Source: Smittium mucronatum
Lineage: Eukaryota; Kickxellomycota; Harpellomycetes; Harpellales; Legeriomycetaceae
Assembly: GCA_001953115.1 (NCBI GenBank)
Contig: LSSL01000120.1
Span: 1-54,169, forward strand
Length of the DNA stretch: 54,169 nucleotides
Direction: 5' to 3'
The position numbers and the translations under genes are program-made. The notes beneath the pieces were generated by a model. The model was not told the origin of the DNA. It did no database searches and saw only the letters and a list, made by a program, of their open reading frames with translations. This document shows, piece after piece, positions 1 through 11,465 of this stretch (the first letter of the stretch is position 1; each line of letters opens with the position of its first letter).

Positions 1-319
1 TTAAAATCAATAATGAAGTTCTATTGTTTATTTGTGTATTCCTTATATTTATTTAAATTGTTAACTAGGAGGATTTTTAATACAAAAGTAATAAAAGCGA
101 AAAAAAATAAATTAAAAGACAATTTTGGAATAAGCTCCGTAATATATGACGAAAATTTGCTATAAAGCTTAAATAAAATGGCACTGGAAAAAAATACAAA
201 ATTTTGTTGATATTTGGCTCAAATAACGAAAAAAATGAATTTTTTCCGTTATCTGGAGCATATAATGAAAAATCTGAGGCAAACGGATATTATTTTGATA
301 TTTTGATACAAATTTTGGG
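1..319. other. A+T-rich non-coding stretch
   Basis: No open frame of note on either strand. It contains a short near-perfect hairpin around 226-257, in which an ATAACG-A-rich arm pairs with a T-rich-CGTTAT arm. Nothing else is recognised. Confidence 0.5.
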
Positions 320-462
320 AAATTGAGAAATTAGCTTCATCTTGAATAAAATGTGTTAAATTGATAAATTCACATTTATTTTGAAATGGCTCCAATTTTC
401 AAATGACTCTTAATTTTTCGATTTAACGCATTTGCCTCAAAATAAATCTATTTTCTCAATTT
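320..462. repeat. Small imperfect inverted repeat (MITE-like)
   Basis: The first about 64 bases, starting AAATTGAGAAA, pair imperfectly with the reverse complement of the last 64 bases, which end CTCAATTT. Matching landmarks in both arms are the end motif and GTTAAATTG / GTTAAATCG. The size (143 bp) and the hairpin form fit a decayed miniature inverted-repeat element. No target duplication is obvious, so this is a structural description only. Confidence 0.5.
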
Positions 463-1499
463 AAAAAATTGCATATTAATATATCCAATTATTATATCAC
501 TTCATAAAACATTTGAAAAACATGATATTATTTTTTTTAATTTAGATATATACAAAAAAAAAGCCTTTATTTCATTCAAAAGCCTTAATTGTGACAGTAG
601 GCTAGTGGTTCATAAAGTAATTATATGATGATAATCAATTCTTTTTTTTGTTTGATATTTATGTATTATTTTTGTAGACTCACAGAATATATTTTTTGTC
701 TTCAGGACTATTTTAATACTACGAATAGACAGATTTTTCATCTTGTTTTTTTTTACCAACAAATAGAATGGATTTAGCTTTAAAAACTTTCATGTTTAAT
801 TTTTTTAAAATAAAAAATCAATTTGATAAAAAATTCTTGTCTATGTAGAATGATAGGTAGAAAAAATTAAAAATTAAAATTATGCAAACGCTAATAGTAC
901 TATATTTTATCCAAATTAACTAAAATTAGGTTTTTCATACAGATTCTTTCAATTTTCAGGTTGTTTTTAGTTCTACAACGAATCCAAGTTTTATTGAAAA
1001 AATATACCCTGAAATGATACCAAATCTATAACTTGGTATTATTTTTAATATACAATATTATATTATGTGAATAAATAGAAGAGACAAAGGATTGTTTTTA
1101 TAAGTCCAAATTTCAAAAAAAAACAAGGATAACGCGCGATTTCGAAAATAATATTGGAATTTAAATACACTTAACTTAAAAAAAAGAATCAAGGATTATA
1201 TTTAATTCATTTTTTTTTTTTTACCTATACAAATTTTTTATTTAAAAAATCCATTTAAAAGCGTAAGACGTATTGGCTTATATTTAACTGATTTTGAATT
1301 AGCTGCATTTAGTTCATCATATAATTTTTTTTGTGAAAATTGGCTACTTTTTTGTTTATTTTTACGCTCCCATCGCAAAAAATGCAATATTTGGCTTTGA
1401 AGTTTTTTTTTTTGGAAGTTTTTTAAATCTAAAAATTAATACAAAACACTAATGAAAATTTTAACCAATTCCACCACGAAACACTAGGATTTCCGTAAC
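463..1499. other. Non-coding, A+T-rich
   Basis: Dominated by A and T homopolymer runs. I see no gene, no RNA and no clear repeat here. Confidence 0.5.
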
Positions 1500-2449
1500 A
1501 ATTTGTCTCTAGTACCAGTGGTTTGGTGCTCCTACTATCACATGAAGATTAATATTGCTTCAAAAAGAGTTGTTTCATAAACGATGCTGTCTCCATCATC
1601 GCTTTGACTGATTTTTTTCCAGTATTATTATGGATTCCGTCGATAATAAATCTCAGCTCCCCTCCAAGGAGCCTACCAAGTATTTAAAACTTGTTTGAAC
1701 TCGGGTGTGTAGAAAAATAACCTAGGATATGATTCCCTAGGCGTTGGCTCCTTTTCTAATCCCATCTTTATTATTATAAATTAGATGCTAGATTGACTCG
1801 GATGTCTGTAAATTGCATAAAAAATACTCTCACATGTATCCTCTATCTACAAAGGCTTCTTTGTCAACTTTAGCTCAGTTTTAAAAATACCAGTTAGTAT
1901 TTTTACGATTTCCTGGATTCCTTTGGAGTGATAAGAGATACCATTATTAGTCTGTATTTTTCCTGATATGTCTGATTACACTGAATTCTGCCCATTCAAT
2001 GGATACGCTGCTGTCATTAATTTTTTTCCGAGTCTGATTTAATTTATCTGTATCTAATGGGTTATTATTATTGAATATTTTGTCCAATCTTAATGTAACA
2101 GAAACTAAAGTATATATTTGGGTCTTCATATGATTTTCCATCAAATCTGCTATCCATTTTTTTAGACTGGGTCACTTTTATAAGAGCCTATTTGTGGCTA
2201 ATGTAGTCTTAGTACCCACTGCGTTTATATTTAGCTTTTCTGGAGTTTTTTTTAATTTTTTTGTTTCCCATACAAAGTATCGGTCTTGATGAGATATCAA
2301 TTATTCTTTCCAGCCTCGCAGTTTTGGAACTGTTTACCCCAAACAATTCCAACCATATTTGGTTATTGGAATGAGTCTGATAGCTCTATTTTTGTTCTTA
2401 ATTTAATAGGATTTTTTTTCCTACCCAGAAAAATATACGTTTAGTGCAA

Positions 2450-3295
2450 CACTTTTATTTTGATTTCGATATTTTTTCTGATTGCCAAAATATTATTAAA
2501 TTCTTTGTTAAACATGACTCCAAGACATTTTTATTCATCAAATTGAGAGAATATTCTGCATTGGATGACGGAAAAAATGCTGATTTTTTTTGAAAATGTT
2601 ACTCATCAATCCGCATTTCTATTCGTTAATTTGAATTTCACATTTAATAGACCATTTTGTGATCTTTTCAAAAGCTATTTATAGTACTGCTGGATTTTAG
2701 CCAAAACTACAGCATCATCTGAAATAAACAGCTCTTCTCTATTTTTTTCTATTTCAGTTATACTGGCTTCTTTTATTTTTTCCAAAATTTCGTTGATAAA
2801 GAGTTCTAATACTATAAGAGAGGCTGGGTACTTTTTTCAGACACAGCAGTTATATTAGACTGACTCTCTTATAATGATTATTACTCTGAAGCATACTATA
2901 GACGCTTCGTAAAGTGTGCTAATCACTTTCTGAAGATTCCCGCAATTTTTCGGTCCCAGATTTTTGTGAGTAAAGCTTAGTGTGACACTCTGTAATAGAT
3001 TTTTTCAAAGAATATGAAGCCAAAACAAGTCTGCAATCGAGGGTTCTGTATTATATTACGAATACTTATAGCAATTTTTCTTGGGCTAAACACTCTTCTC
3101 TTGTTCTAAAACCGCCCTGTTCCTTGAATAAGATATTTTTGTGAAAATAAAGTTCGCTTAATATATATGCAGCATATTTTGCGACTATTTTAACTATTTT
3201 TGGAATAAACGATATTCCTCTGTATTTTTTCGGATCCCTTAAGTCAATTTTCTTTTTAACTGGGACTATTATACTATTATTTAATTTTTTCTGGA
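2450..3295 (-). pseudogene. LINE reverse transcriptase remnant
   Basis: In order on the minus strand: a VPVKKK-DLRDPKKYRGIS fingers segment (about 3280-3210), a QG-GF/R-RE segment (about 3132-3099), a PASL-ELFI-NEIL helix (about 2840-2765), the catalytic box as FISDDAVVLA (about 2730-2697) and a KCLGV thumb motif (about 2530-2513). These match the palm and thumb order of LINE reverse transcriptases. The two catalytic aspartates are still readable, but the frame changes several times and there are stops. Confidence 0.85.
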
Positions 3296-4309
3296 TATAG
3301 ACTGAATCCCAGATATCATTTACAATTTAGTCGATTTTTTTAGCCAAACAAAATTCCGGATTTCTTTCATACTGAAAGATTTTCCAGACCTCGCTTAAAA
3401 TACCATCTACCCCTGGTGCATTTTTTTTTGAAGTATTCTTTATTTCCCTCTTAATTTTTGACCAGCTTATATTAGCATCGCATTATATTTAACAATCCGT
3501 ATATTTATGAGATGAAATAGTCCCATTTTACCGAATCATGGCTATTTACTGTCGAATCTTGGGCTAATTATTTAAAGTAATATTCCCAGAACTTCAATTT
3601 TGTTGCTATTTATGTGACCTTATTTTTTTATCTTTTCGATTACTAGATCGTTTTCAATTGATTTTCTGTATATTTCTGATTGAATATTTTGCCTCTACAA
3701 TACTTCTTGGGGTTTATTTTTTTTATATATTTCACATACCTTCTTAATTTTCAAGACTGAATTTTTATTATAGTTATCTCTTCTTGATATTTTAGCATGT
3801 TTCTTGAGCTCCATATATTCTTATGGAGCATCTGGTTCATTAAGGCATTCTTTGAAAAAAATTATTTGCTTTATAACTAGACCTTTCTTCTATAGTGTGA
3901 CGTAATTTTTTTGGGTTGGACTTACTGCATATCCTTAATTTTTGAGGATATCCCAGAAAATCTCTTTAATTTTTTCTGAGATACTATTTACACTTTCGAC
4001 CATCTCTACCAGAGATAAAAATATATTTTCACTTACAAATAGCTTCTTTTTTTTAAAAAATAATTGCATATATCTTTGGAGCAGCTTCCTGCGGCCATAT
4101 TTTATACACGCTATACTCTGAAATAGCCGGAAGATAGTCAGAATTTTTTACGGAACTGAGCAATTTTAAATATAATGTTCCGGAAGACATACTACCATAT
4201 GAAATATGGTTGACCATTAGACCAATCCTTTCTTAGGCAATCAGCAATCCTAAGCCATCTTTAACTGTTGTTATCTGTAGTCCGATTTCGATTTTTTTTA
4301 ATAAACTTG

Positions 4310-4765
4310 CCGTCTGTTTGATTTCCATATTCAAGCCCCCATCAGCATCACCGATTTATTTGGATTTTTTTTCCTAAAATTTCTGCAGAGCACATTTATA
4401 TGTTCGGCATTCAGTTTTTTGCACGGAATAGCTGCAGAAATGTTGGAATTGATATCTAACACCTCCAAAAAAATTTCACTGATGAAATTCCCTTACAGTT
4501 TGCAAGTCATCCAGTTCGGATAATAAGAATCTTTGATGGCAACACTGCTAACATTTCTTATTGGAATAAGCATGCCCCACTTATATCTGCAGATATTTGA
4601 TTTCACCTCTACAGATGTATAACTCTGGAGTCAACACCTGGCTGATTTTTTAAAGAGCGCCATTTCCTGGATACATAATAGGGTCAATTTATACTCTTTC
4701 AGGAAATAATTTTGCTGATCCTTGATTTTTTTTATTCCTTTTATTTTATAGAAAATAAATTTAAA
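4310..4765 (-). pseudogene. LINE AP-endonuclease domain remnant
   Basis: The minus-strand translation contains an initial beta-strand/helix with a CIQEM motif, in which the Glu matches the metal-binding Glu of exonuclease-endonuclease-phosphatase folds. About 70 residues later come a GMLIPIRN strand and then SVMLMG, followed by a degraded counterpart of the GDFN motif. In intact elements this domain nicks target DNA to prime reverse transcription. Here the catalytic Asp of the last motif is lost and frames shift, so it is a fossil. Confidence 0.75.
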
Positions 4766-5299
4766 CTTGGTTGATTTCAGGATGTTTTGTCTTTTCAATA
4801 CTTTTTTTAGACCTCACTTTAACCTGGACAGTTCTTTTCTTATCCTTGCATTCAGATTTTTTTCTAGTACTTCGATTTCTTCAAAGAATAAATGCTGAGC
4901 TTGAATTGATGCAACTTCTTATCTCCATTATTAGCTTTTTTTTTCTTTAGTTCTTAGTTTGATGATATTATTTTGAGACTTTGTTATTCATCTCAACTAT
5001 TTTTCTAACAGTATATATGCATACCAATATGTTATTCCAAACTGATAGCTTTCTAGGATGGATTATGTGGATTCTCTACTGATTAGTTTTATAACAACTT
5101 CTAATATTTAAGTATTTATTGTTATTAGCTTCAGTGCTGCTAAAATTTGATCGCCACTGAAGATAATCTCAGTAGCGGCTCTTCCAATGTAGCTAGAACT
5201 ATAAGTTTAAATCCTATGCTCTTCAGTGCTCCATTTCCTTGGTATTTTTGCCATTTGTATACTGGAATCGTCAACAGTAAAAGTATTTTTGATACATAT

Positions 5300-6935
5300 G
5301 AAGGGATTCCTGAAGCCTATTTGGTCATCTTGGATCCATTTTTTTAAAAAATTTCATCATTTCACGCGATGGATTATTTTTTTTAGCATCGACCACTGCC
5401 ATTAATACCTTTTAATCAATTCTTACTTTTATTTTTTATCGGAAATTGGATTAAACTTGTCATCCAAAGTTACCACTTTCTGATTTTTCATGAATTCCTC
5501 AAATTTAGAAGCTATTTTCCCATTGAAACTTAATTATGTTTTTAATCTGTAATCCGGTCGAAATTGCCTATATATTACGGCTTTATCTCACTCTGAAATA
5601 TTTAAATATTTATACATGATATTTTTCATCTCTTCAATCCATTGAAATGAATATATTTGTATTTTTCTGAGTTGTACGGTGATGCACCTAAAAAATCTTT
5701 ATCGATCTGATCTTGAGATGTCAGATTTTTTTTATTTTTTGGTTTTTTGGTTGATTTTTTTTGGGTAATTTAATAAATTTTCAGATAATTCTGTGTCTAT
5801 TTGTTCATCAATTTTTTTTTATCAATCAGCTTTTTTTATTGTCTTCCTATTGGTATCCATATCTTTTTTTGGGATAGAGAATTCTTTATCTCCAAACTTG
5901 AATCGATCTTTTTTGTTTTTTGTTTTACGGAAGTTAAATATAGTTACCAATATATCTTCCACTTCTTATTTTATTTTCTATGCTTGTCTTTCTGGTATTA
6001 ATTCTTAGTTCCCAATTATTTGAGTATATAATTCTCACTATTGAATTGGGCTCCTTCATAATCCTATTTATCTTGGCCTCATATACTTTTTTTAGTTCAC
6101 TCTTCTGAATCAGACCACCTATTTTCATAATATTGAGCTTAATTAACGTATTAATAATGCCTTCAACCCTTTTTTTTCATCCCCCCCCCCCTTTTATTTC
6201 ATTTCCGTTTGAATCTTCTACGCTTTTGGTCTTTATTAGGTCCATATCGTTAGGGGAAATATTTTTCATTATTGGGATAATAGCTTTATCAAAATTAGCC
6301 CCGGCGAAGCTAACATTGGTAAATTTCGCACTACCGAAAATTCAAGGTGACCCTTTTGCTTCCGAGCTATAAATGGGTTCAAAAATCTTATAAATAATTG
6401 AGTGTTGATTTGAATCATGTTTATCTGTATCCGAAAACAACTTCATATTTATATATGAGCCTTTTTATTTTATGATCGGACTATTGATATTTCTTTCATC
6501 TGTTTTATGCTGATTAGGGATTTGGGATCTCGATTCGAGAATTTCTTAACTTTGAGTTGAAGATTTTCCAAATTTTATTTTATTTTTTGTACTTTTTCGG
6601 CCAATGAAGGTTATATCAAATACCCTTTGCTATTCTCTTGGTCAGTATCTGTTATTTTTTGGTGAAATTTTTTTTCTGATTTAAAGGTCACAATTTCTTT
6701 TTTCCAAATCTCCGATCAAGATTCGAATCATTTATGTCGATGATTTCATATTCCTCGTCCAAATCCACTTTAATTAGTCTATTTTTGGCTCTGGTTCTGG
6801 AATCAGATCGTTTGCATCTCAAAATTGAGATTCAAGGTTCGGATCGTAAATTTTCGAAATTATATTTTAAGGGGCTTCATCTGCATCCATGTGATCCGTA
6901 ACCGAGTTCTCTGTGTATTCTGGTTATCTATCATT
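5300..6935 (-). pseudogene. LINE ORF1 remnant
   Basis: The frame opens with a plausible Met near 6933 (MIDNQNTQRTR). It is then followed in another frame by a clean acidic run around 6800-6720 (RLIKVDLDEEYEIIDIND) and a lysine-rich piece near 5400. It sits upstream of the endonuclease/RT region on the same strand, where ORF1 belongs. I could not confirm the zinc-knuckle (CCHC) motifs that ORF1 proteins often carry. Several stops and frame shifts interrupt it. Confidence 0.55.
6181..6191. repeat. C homopolymer (11)
   Basis: A run of 11 cytosines in otherwise A+T-rich DNA, inside the LINE ORF1 remnant. Probably slippage; no function is inferred. Confidence 0.9.
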
Positions 6936-6960
6936 GCACAGTTCTCTTGAACTCTAATTT

Positions 6961-7606
6961 GAAATTACCATAATTTTTTTTTACTTTTTTCTGAAAATAT
7001 ATTGGCTCTTGAAAAACAAAAGCTTATAAAAACGGGAGTTTTTTTGATTTTTAGATTCGAATTTATTAGAAAAATGGATTCTTTTTTTAAAAAATCTTAA
7101 TTTTGAAGTATCCGTGGTTGTTTTTGAGATAAATGATAAACACTATAAAAATATTAAATTTAATAACAGTTCTACTAGGTTTTATTTTAAAAACATTATC
7201 ATTTGATTTATATTTTTTAAACGCGAAAAGTTCTATAAATTTTTGTGAAGAAATAATTGATTCTTTCATCAAAAAAATTAATTGCTCTTATTAATTGAAA
7301 AAAAATCTTATAAACTGATTCTCAGCCTTTTTTTAGGTGCTATCCCTTTGAAGGTATTAACTTTTAAAAAAATTGACCTGAACCAAAAGTGATTAAAGTG
7401 AAAGAAAGAGATATTCAGTTTAAAATTTTATTTGGTCTAATTTATCAAATATTAATTGAGTTAAAATTGATCACAAAATCCATTTATTAAAAATATTTTG
7501 ATATTTTCAAAAAAAATATAAGAATTTATAGCTGTTTCTGATAACTATCGGAGCAACTATATTTAGAAAAGTTTTGAAATAAGTTATAAGGAATGAATTT
7601 TGTTAT
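6961..7606. other. Non-coding, A+T-rich
   Basis: Only short open frames made of A/T-rich codons. Nothing recognised. Confidence 0.5.
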
Positions 7607-8600
7607 TTAATCCATTTCAAGAGTGGAAATATCTTTTCCTAATATTTTTGAACCTAATTTTCCATGATTTGATAAGAGAAGAAGTTTTATTTTTCTGAAC
7701 TTCCTTCCCTTTGCTTGAATTTCTTTGAAGTTTTGAGATTTGATAATATTTTTAATCAATAATTTTTTATCATTAATCCTGGACATGTAATACATATGAA
7801 TATCATCAACTTTCAAGGGATGAAATGATATGCGAAAGTTTGCTTATTACAAAAAAACATTTTCAATCGCCTCGAATCTATCCAAAGATCCACTGTATGG
7901 ATCTTGCGTGATTTCAAATAATTTTTTTAATGTTACAAATTAATTCTTAATTAACTATCTCTCACTATGATCAGATATACGAGTTTGGTCCATTATGTTT
8001 TAAGTGTTAATCCCCAGAGATTCAGCAGATTATTTATTTACAGATTATTGAATCCAATTACTTATATATATTTTTTATAACTGCCACAAAGTCTTTATTT
8101 ATCCAAAGTAGCAATTATATGCTATTATATCCCATTATTTTTTATTTCATCAATCTTTGATTCTGTAATAAGATAGAAATTTAGTTATAAAATCTTTGTA
8201 TATCGATCTATTAGAGCTACAAAAAATTATAACAGAAGCTGAGACTTCAAATGGAGGACTAAAAAATGCGCACCTTTCATCTGGTATAATAACTATTTCT
8301 CAATTTATGCAGTATTTATGATGTTTACTGGAGTAAAAGTTTTTTTCTTCGAATTTTCCCTTTGACCTTTTTATGATAAATACTGTTTAATCAATAATCA
8401 AAACTTCATCGGGATTTTTTTTCAAATCTAAACCAATAGAGCTGATTAATTTTTCTCATAGGTACAAATAGTCTCACTTTTCCTGTATAACTTGTTTTAT
8501 CTACAGTTCCATTTACGATCCTACAAGCCAGGTGGATAGATAATGAAATTCATCGGCTAATCTAGACACTCTTATAATTTCGCATGCGAGTTAATAAGAT
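7607..8600 (-). pseudogene. Possible integrase/pol remnant of a retroelement
   Basis: Minus-strand shreds read like an integrase core. A segment near 8220-8190 reads ALIDRYTKI, resembling the strand that follows the first catalytic Asp of retroviral-type integrases. Downstream there is a coherent stretch (FEITQDPYSGSLDRFEAIE, about 7917-7861) leading into a 69-codon open frame at 7816-7607 rich in Lys and Ile. Stops and frameshifts separate these pieces. A second, similar segment lies at about 11460-11380 on the same strand. I could not find a complete catalytic triad or flanking long terminal repeats, so the family (Ty3-like or other) is open. Confidence 0.35.
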
Positions 8601-9439
8601 TAAAAACTTATATAAATCAGAAACAGAAAATTTTCTGCCTCCTTTAGATTCTCTTTTAACCAATTTTTTTTCGCAAATAATATAAATTTTGTCAAATTCA
8701 ATAAATTTAAAACCAGTAAATATAAAAACTTTATTAGGGAAACTCGCTAAGATGTTAAATATTTTTTACTTCATCATCATCGGGTTCGCTTTCATAATCT
8801 GCAGGATTAGATGTATCTATGATATAATCTAGTTTATAAGATTAGATTTCCGATTGGTATATCGACATCTTGGTAAAAGATCTTTTTAAATATCTCGGGA
8901 ATTTTTTTTTTCATTGATTTGTATAAACATTTAAAAAAATTCATGATAAAGATGTATTTAACAGATATTATTTTGATTCATTGAAAATATTCTATTATTT
9001 AAAAACTGAATTCGTTATTTAAAAATAGGAACTTTTAAGAATTAATTTTTCCTTATTTTATAAAATCCTTTTTTTGCTTAATTATCCAATAATTTTCTTA
9101 TAAACTGAAATTTATTTGTTTTATTGAATGTTTATTTTGCTTGGAAAGGGTTTTGGAGTAAATTTCATTATTTAAACAATAATTTAGATACATTTTTAAA
9201 ATGATCAGTTATTTTGTAATAAATGGTTGAGAAAAAATAAATTTCCATTTTTAAGCTTATACCCCATCTTTTCTTATAAATCCTATAATTTATTAAATAT
9301 CTTCAATATTAAAAAAAACACTTATTTCTTAAAAATGACTTTTTTTAATTTTAATAATAAAATAAGATAATAATTTTTATTGCTTGTAAATATCTTTTTC
9401 ATATTGGAGATTATTTTTAAGATCGATAATTTTTTTATT
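8601..9439. other. Non-coding, A+T-rich
   Basis: No gene or RNA seen. Only short A/T-rich frames. Confidence 0.5.
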
Positions 9440-9670
9440 ATGTAAACCATTGACTAAAACAAAATTATACGATTTCAAGCCAATATAAATGGAGAGATAC
9501 TATCTATAATAAAATTTTAAAATTTTGCCTATATATTATTTCCTTTTGTAATTCTATATCCCAGGCCAACCAATAATTTTGGATTTTTCTTAACCCTGTA
9601 TTTCCAAATTAGAAAAGTAGTAAAAATTCTGTAGGAATGTGTCTGCCCTTATAGATAATATCCAATATAT
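9440..9670 (+). repeat. Dispersed repeat, copy 1
   Basis: This segment is about two-thirds matched, by eye, to the reverse complement of 13715-13925. Shared landmarks are AACCATTG, an A/C-rich AAAATTATA, a stretch around ATTTCAA-CCAATATAAA and a run near CCAAATTAG. It is also related to 13990-14232. It is a diverged family member rather than a fresh copy. Confidence 0.55.
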
Positions 9671-11379
9671 TGAATTTTTTCAAAAGATAGATACAAAATA
9701 TTTTCCCAAATTTAAAATTATTTCGAAAGTGATTGAAATTTTCATTTGGAGAAAATTTTTAAATCGAACTTAAATTTCAAAGATATGATTACCCAAAACT
9801 TGCTGAAAATTTTAAAATAAGGTAATTATATTTTATTTTTTAGGGTTCTAGAATTTTATAAAATTAATTTTTTGCCGGAAATTGAAAAGCACAACTATAA
9901 TAATTTTAATTTTTATAAATTTTGTAAGATATATTGCTATCCAGTATAAAATATTTAGGGATATAAATGGAATCTAAATTTTAGATATATAATTAGTTTG
10001 ATAATAATAAAACACATTTATATTGAGTATGCTTTATTTTATTTGCTAAGTTTAATTGAAATTTATTTATTTCCAATTAAATTGTAATTATTGTGAAGGC
10101 GCTTCAGTTTTCCAATAAAATTCATTTGAGGGAATTTTAAGGATATAAAATTAACTCTTATAAATATTTCTGAGATTAGTATTCGAAAAAAAGAAGTTTC
10201 TTATTTCGATTTATAAGTATTTAACAAATAATAGTTAAAATATGTTTTTGATTCTTTGAAAGATCGATTTTACACAAAATATTTATGTAAGCGATTTATG
10301 TTAAATACCCAATATTAGTGCTATTGTTAAATTTTATATCCGGAATAACTTAGTTTTTGGATCCATTAATACTTGAAATAGTGTCAGGAAGGCAAAATGG
10401 AACATCTTTTTATGGGAACGGATTTTTTGTTAAAAAAAATGAAATATACTCCAAAACTTGAATTCATTTGCAAAAAAAAAACGTGTATAATTTAATTTTA
10501 ATGTGATTGGGTAAAAACAATTCAAAAAATTTTCTGAATTTTTTCTGGATACCTAGAATCTAAGCTGCACGATTATTATTAAAAAAATTTCAGGCTGAAT
10601 TTTTGGTTTACGTGAAAGAAAAAAAGAGAGATCCATAAATAAATCGCATAAAATTTGAATTTATATGAATATAAAATCCAATAATTTTTTATTTTATTTT
10701 ATTTACTTTGGTCTATGTCTGCAAGTGTAGTAAAACTTGATCATGATAAATCGATTTGTGAAATTTAATATTCAGTATAATCATATAACCAATTTTTTCT
10801 TGTAACGCTCCTTATTTAATCAATTTCTACTGCGAAATTTTAAATGTATAAAATATAGACATTTTACCGCCTTTATGAAAATAAGTATATCTCTGCGTTT
10901 GTGAAATTTCTTTCCCTCTGCTGCTCTCTTTTATTTTTCGTGCTTATATAGTATCCCTCTTCAATATTTCTCACTAATTTTTTCTAATAATAAAGTAAAA
11001 TTTTATTACTCTACTTTAAGTGGTTTTAGCGATAATTGAAGGTTTTCCAAAGTCAAAAAATGGCATTTAATGCTTCAAATTTTTTTAGAGATTCTCTATA
11101 ATATTTGAGCGTGCCTTATAATATTTTTTTTTATTCTACCAAAGTAGATCTCAAAGATTAACCTTTGCCTGTTATCAGGTTCATTGATTCAGCTTTGCGG
11201 GTTTTTTGAATTACTGGAAACTCTCCTACTTCTTTTTTCGGGTATAGCTGCCTTAAAATTCTTATATAATTATATATAAACTTTTAAAACTATAACGGAA
11301 AATTTATTTTTATAAACTGTGTTACCTATTATTTACTCTACTAAAATTTTGGAAATAAAATATTTATAAAATGATTTCA
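9671..11379. other. Non-coding, A+T-rich
   Basis: Long A+T-rich stretch with no recognisable gene, RNA or strong repeat. Confidence 0.5.
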
Positions 11380-11465
11380 CAGAGCTTAAATCCGTCATAT
11401 CAGATACGATGACTTCAAATGTGGAGCCCAAAATTGCAAATATCCCTTCCTTAATAGCCCCAATT
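11380..11465 (-). pseudogene. Short coding-like fragment
   Basis: A minus-strand open segment (GAIKEGIFAILG then STFEVIVSDMTDLSS) lies in a region with a clear excess of non-A/T codons. It resembles the segment near 8270 within the putative integrase remnant, so both may descend from the same mobile element. Too short to identify. Confidence 0.3.

Larger units (their letters stand above)
1500..6960 (-). mobile_element. Decayed non-LTR (LINE) retrotransposon
   Basis: Read on the minus strand, this region shows the usual LINE order: an ORF1 trace (about 6930-5300), an AP-type endonuclease (about 4760-4310), a reverse transcriptase (about 3290-2500) and a C-terminal tail to about 1500. Recognisable pieces include an endonuclease N-terminal QE motif near 4670, an RT fingers segment with a K-YRGIS core near 3240, a GGFR-type motif near 3115, the polymerase box as SDD (2734-2697) and a KCLGV segment near 2520. 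The frame is broken by many stops and frameshifts, so nothing is expressed as a full protein. Element ends and any target-site duplication cannot be fixed. The clade is undetermined; Tad/I-like elements are common in fungi. The length of about 5.4 kb suits a nearly full-length copy. Confidence 0.85.

Noticed and set aside
5147..5347. 66-codon plus-strand frame
   Set aside because: Lies opposite the LINE remnant, whose minus-strand reading explains its better composition.
6133..6372. 79-codon plus-strand frame with a Pro run from the C11 tract
   Set aside because: Opposite strand of LINE ORF1; the Pro run comes from the homopolymer.
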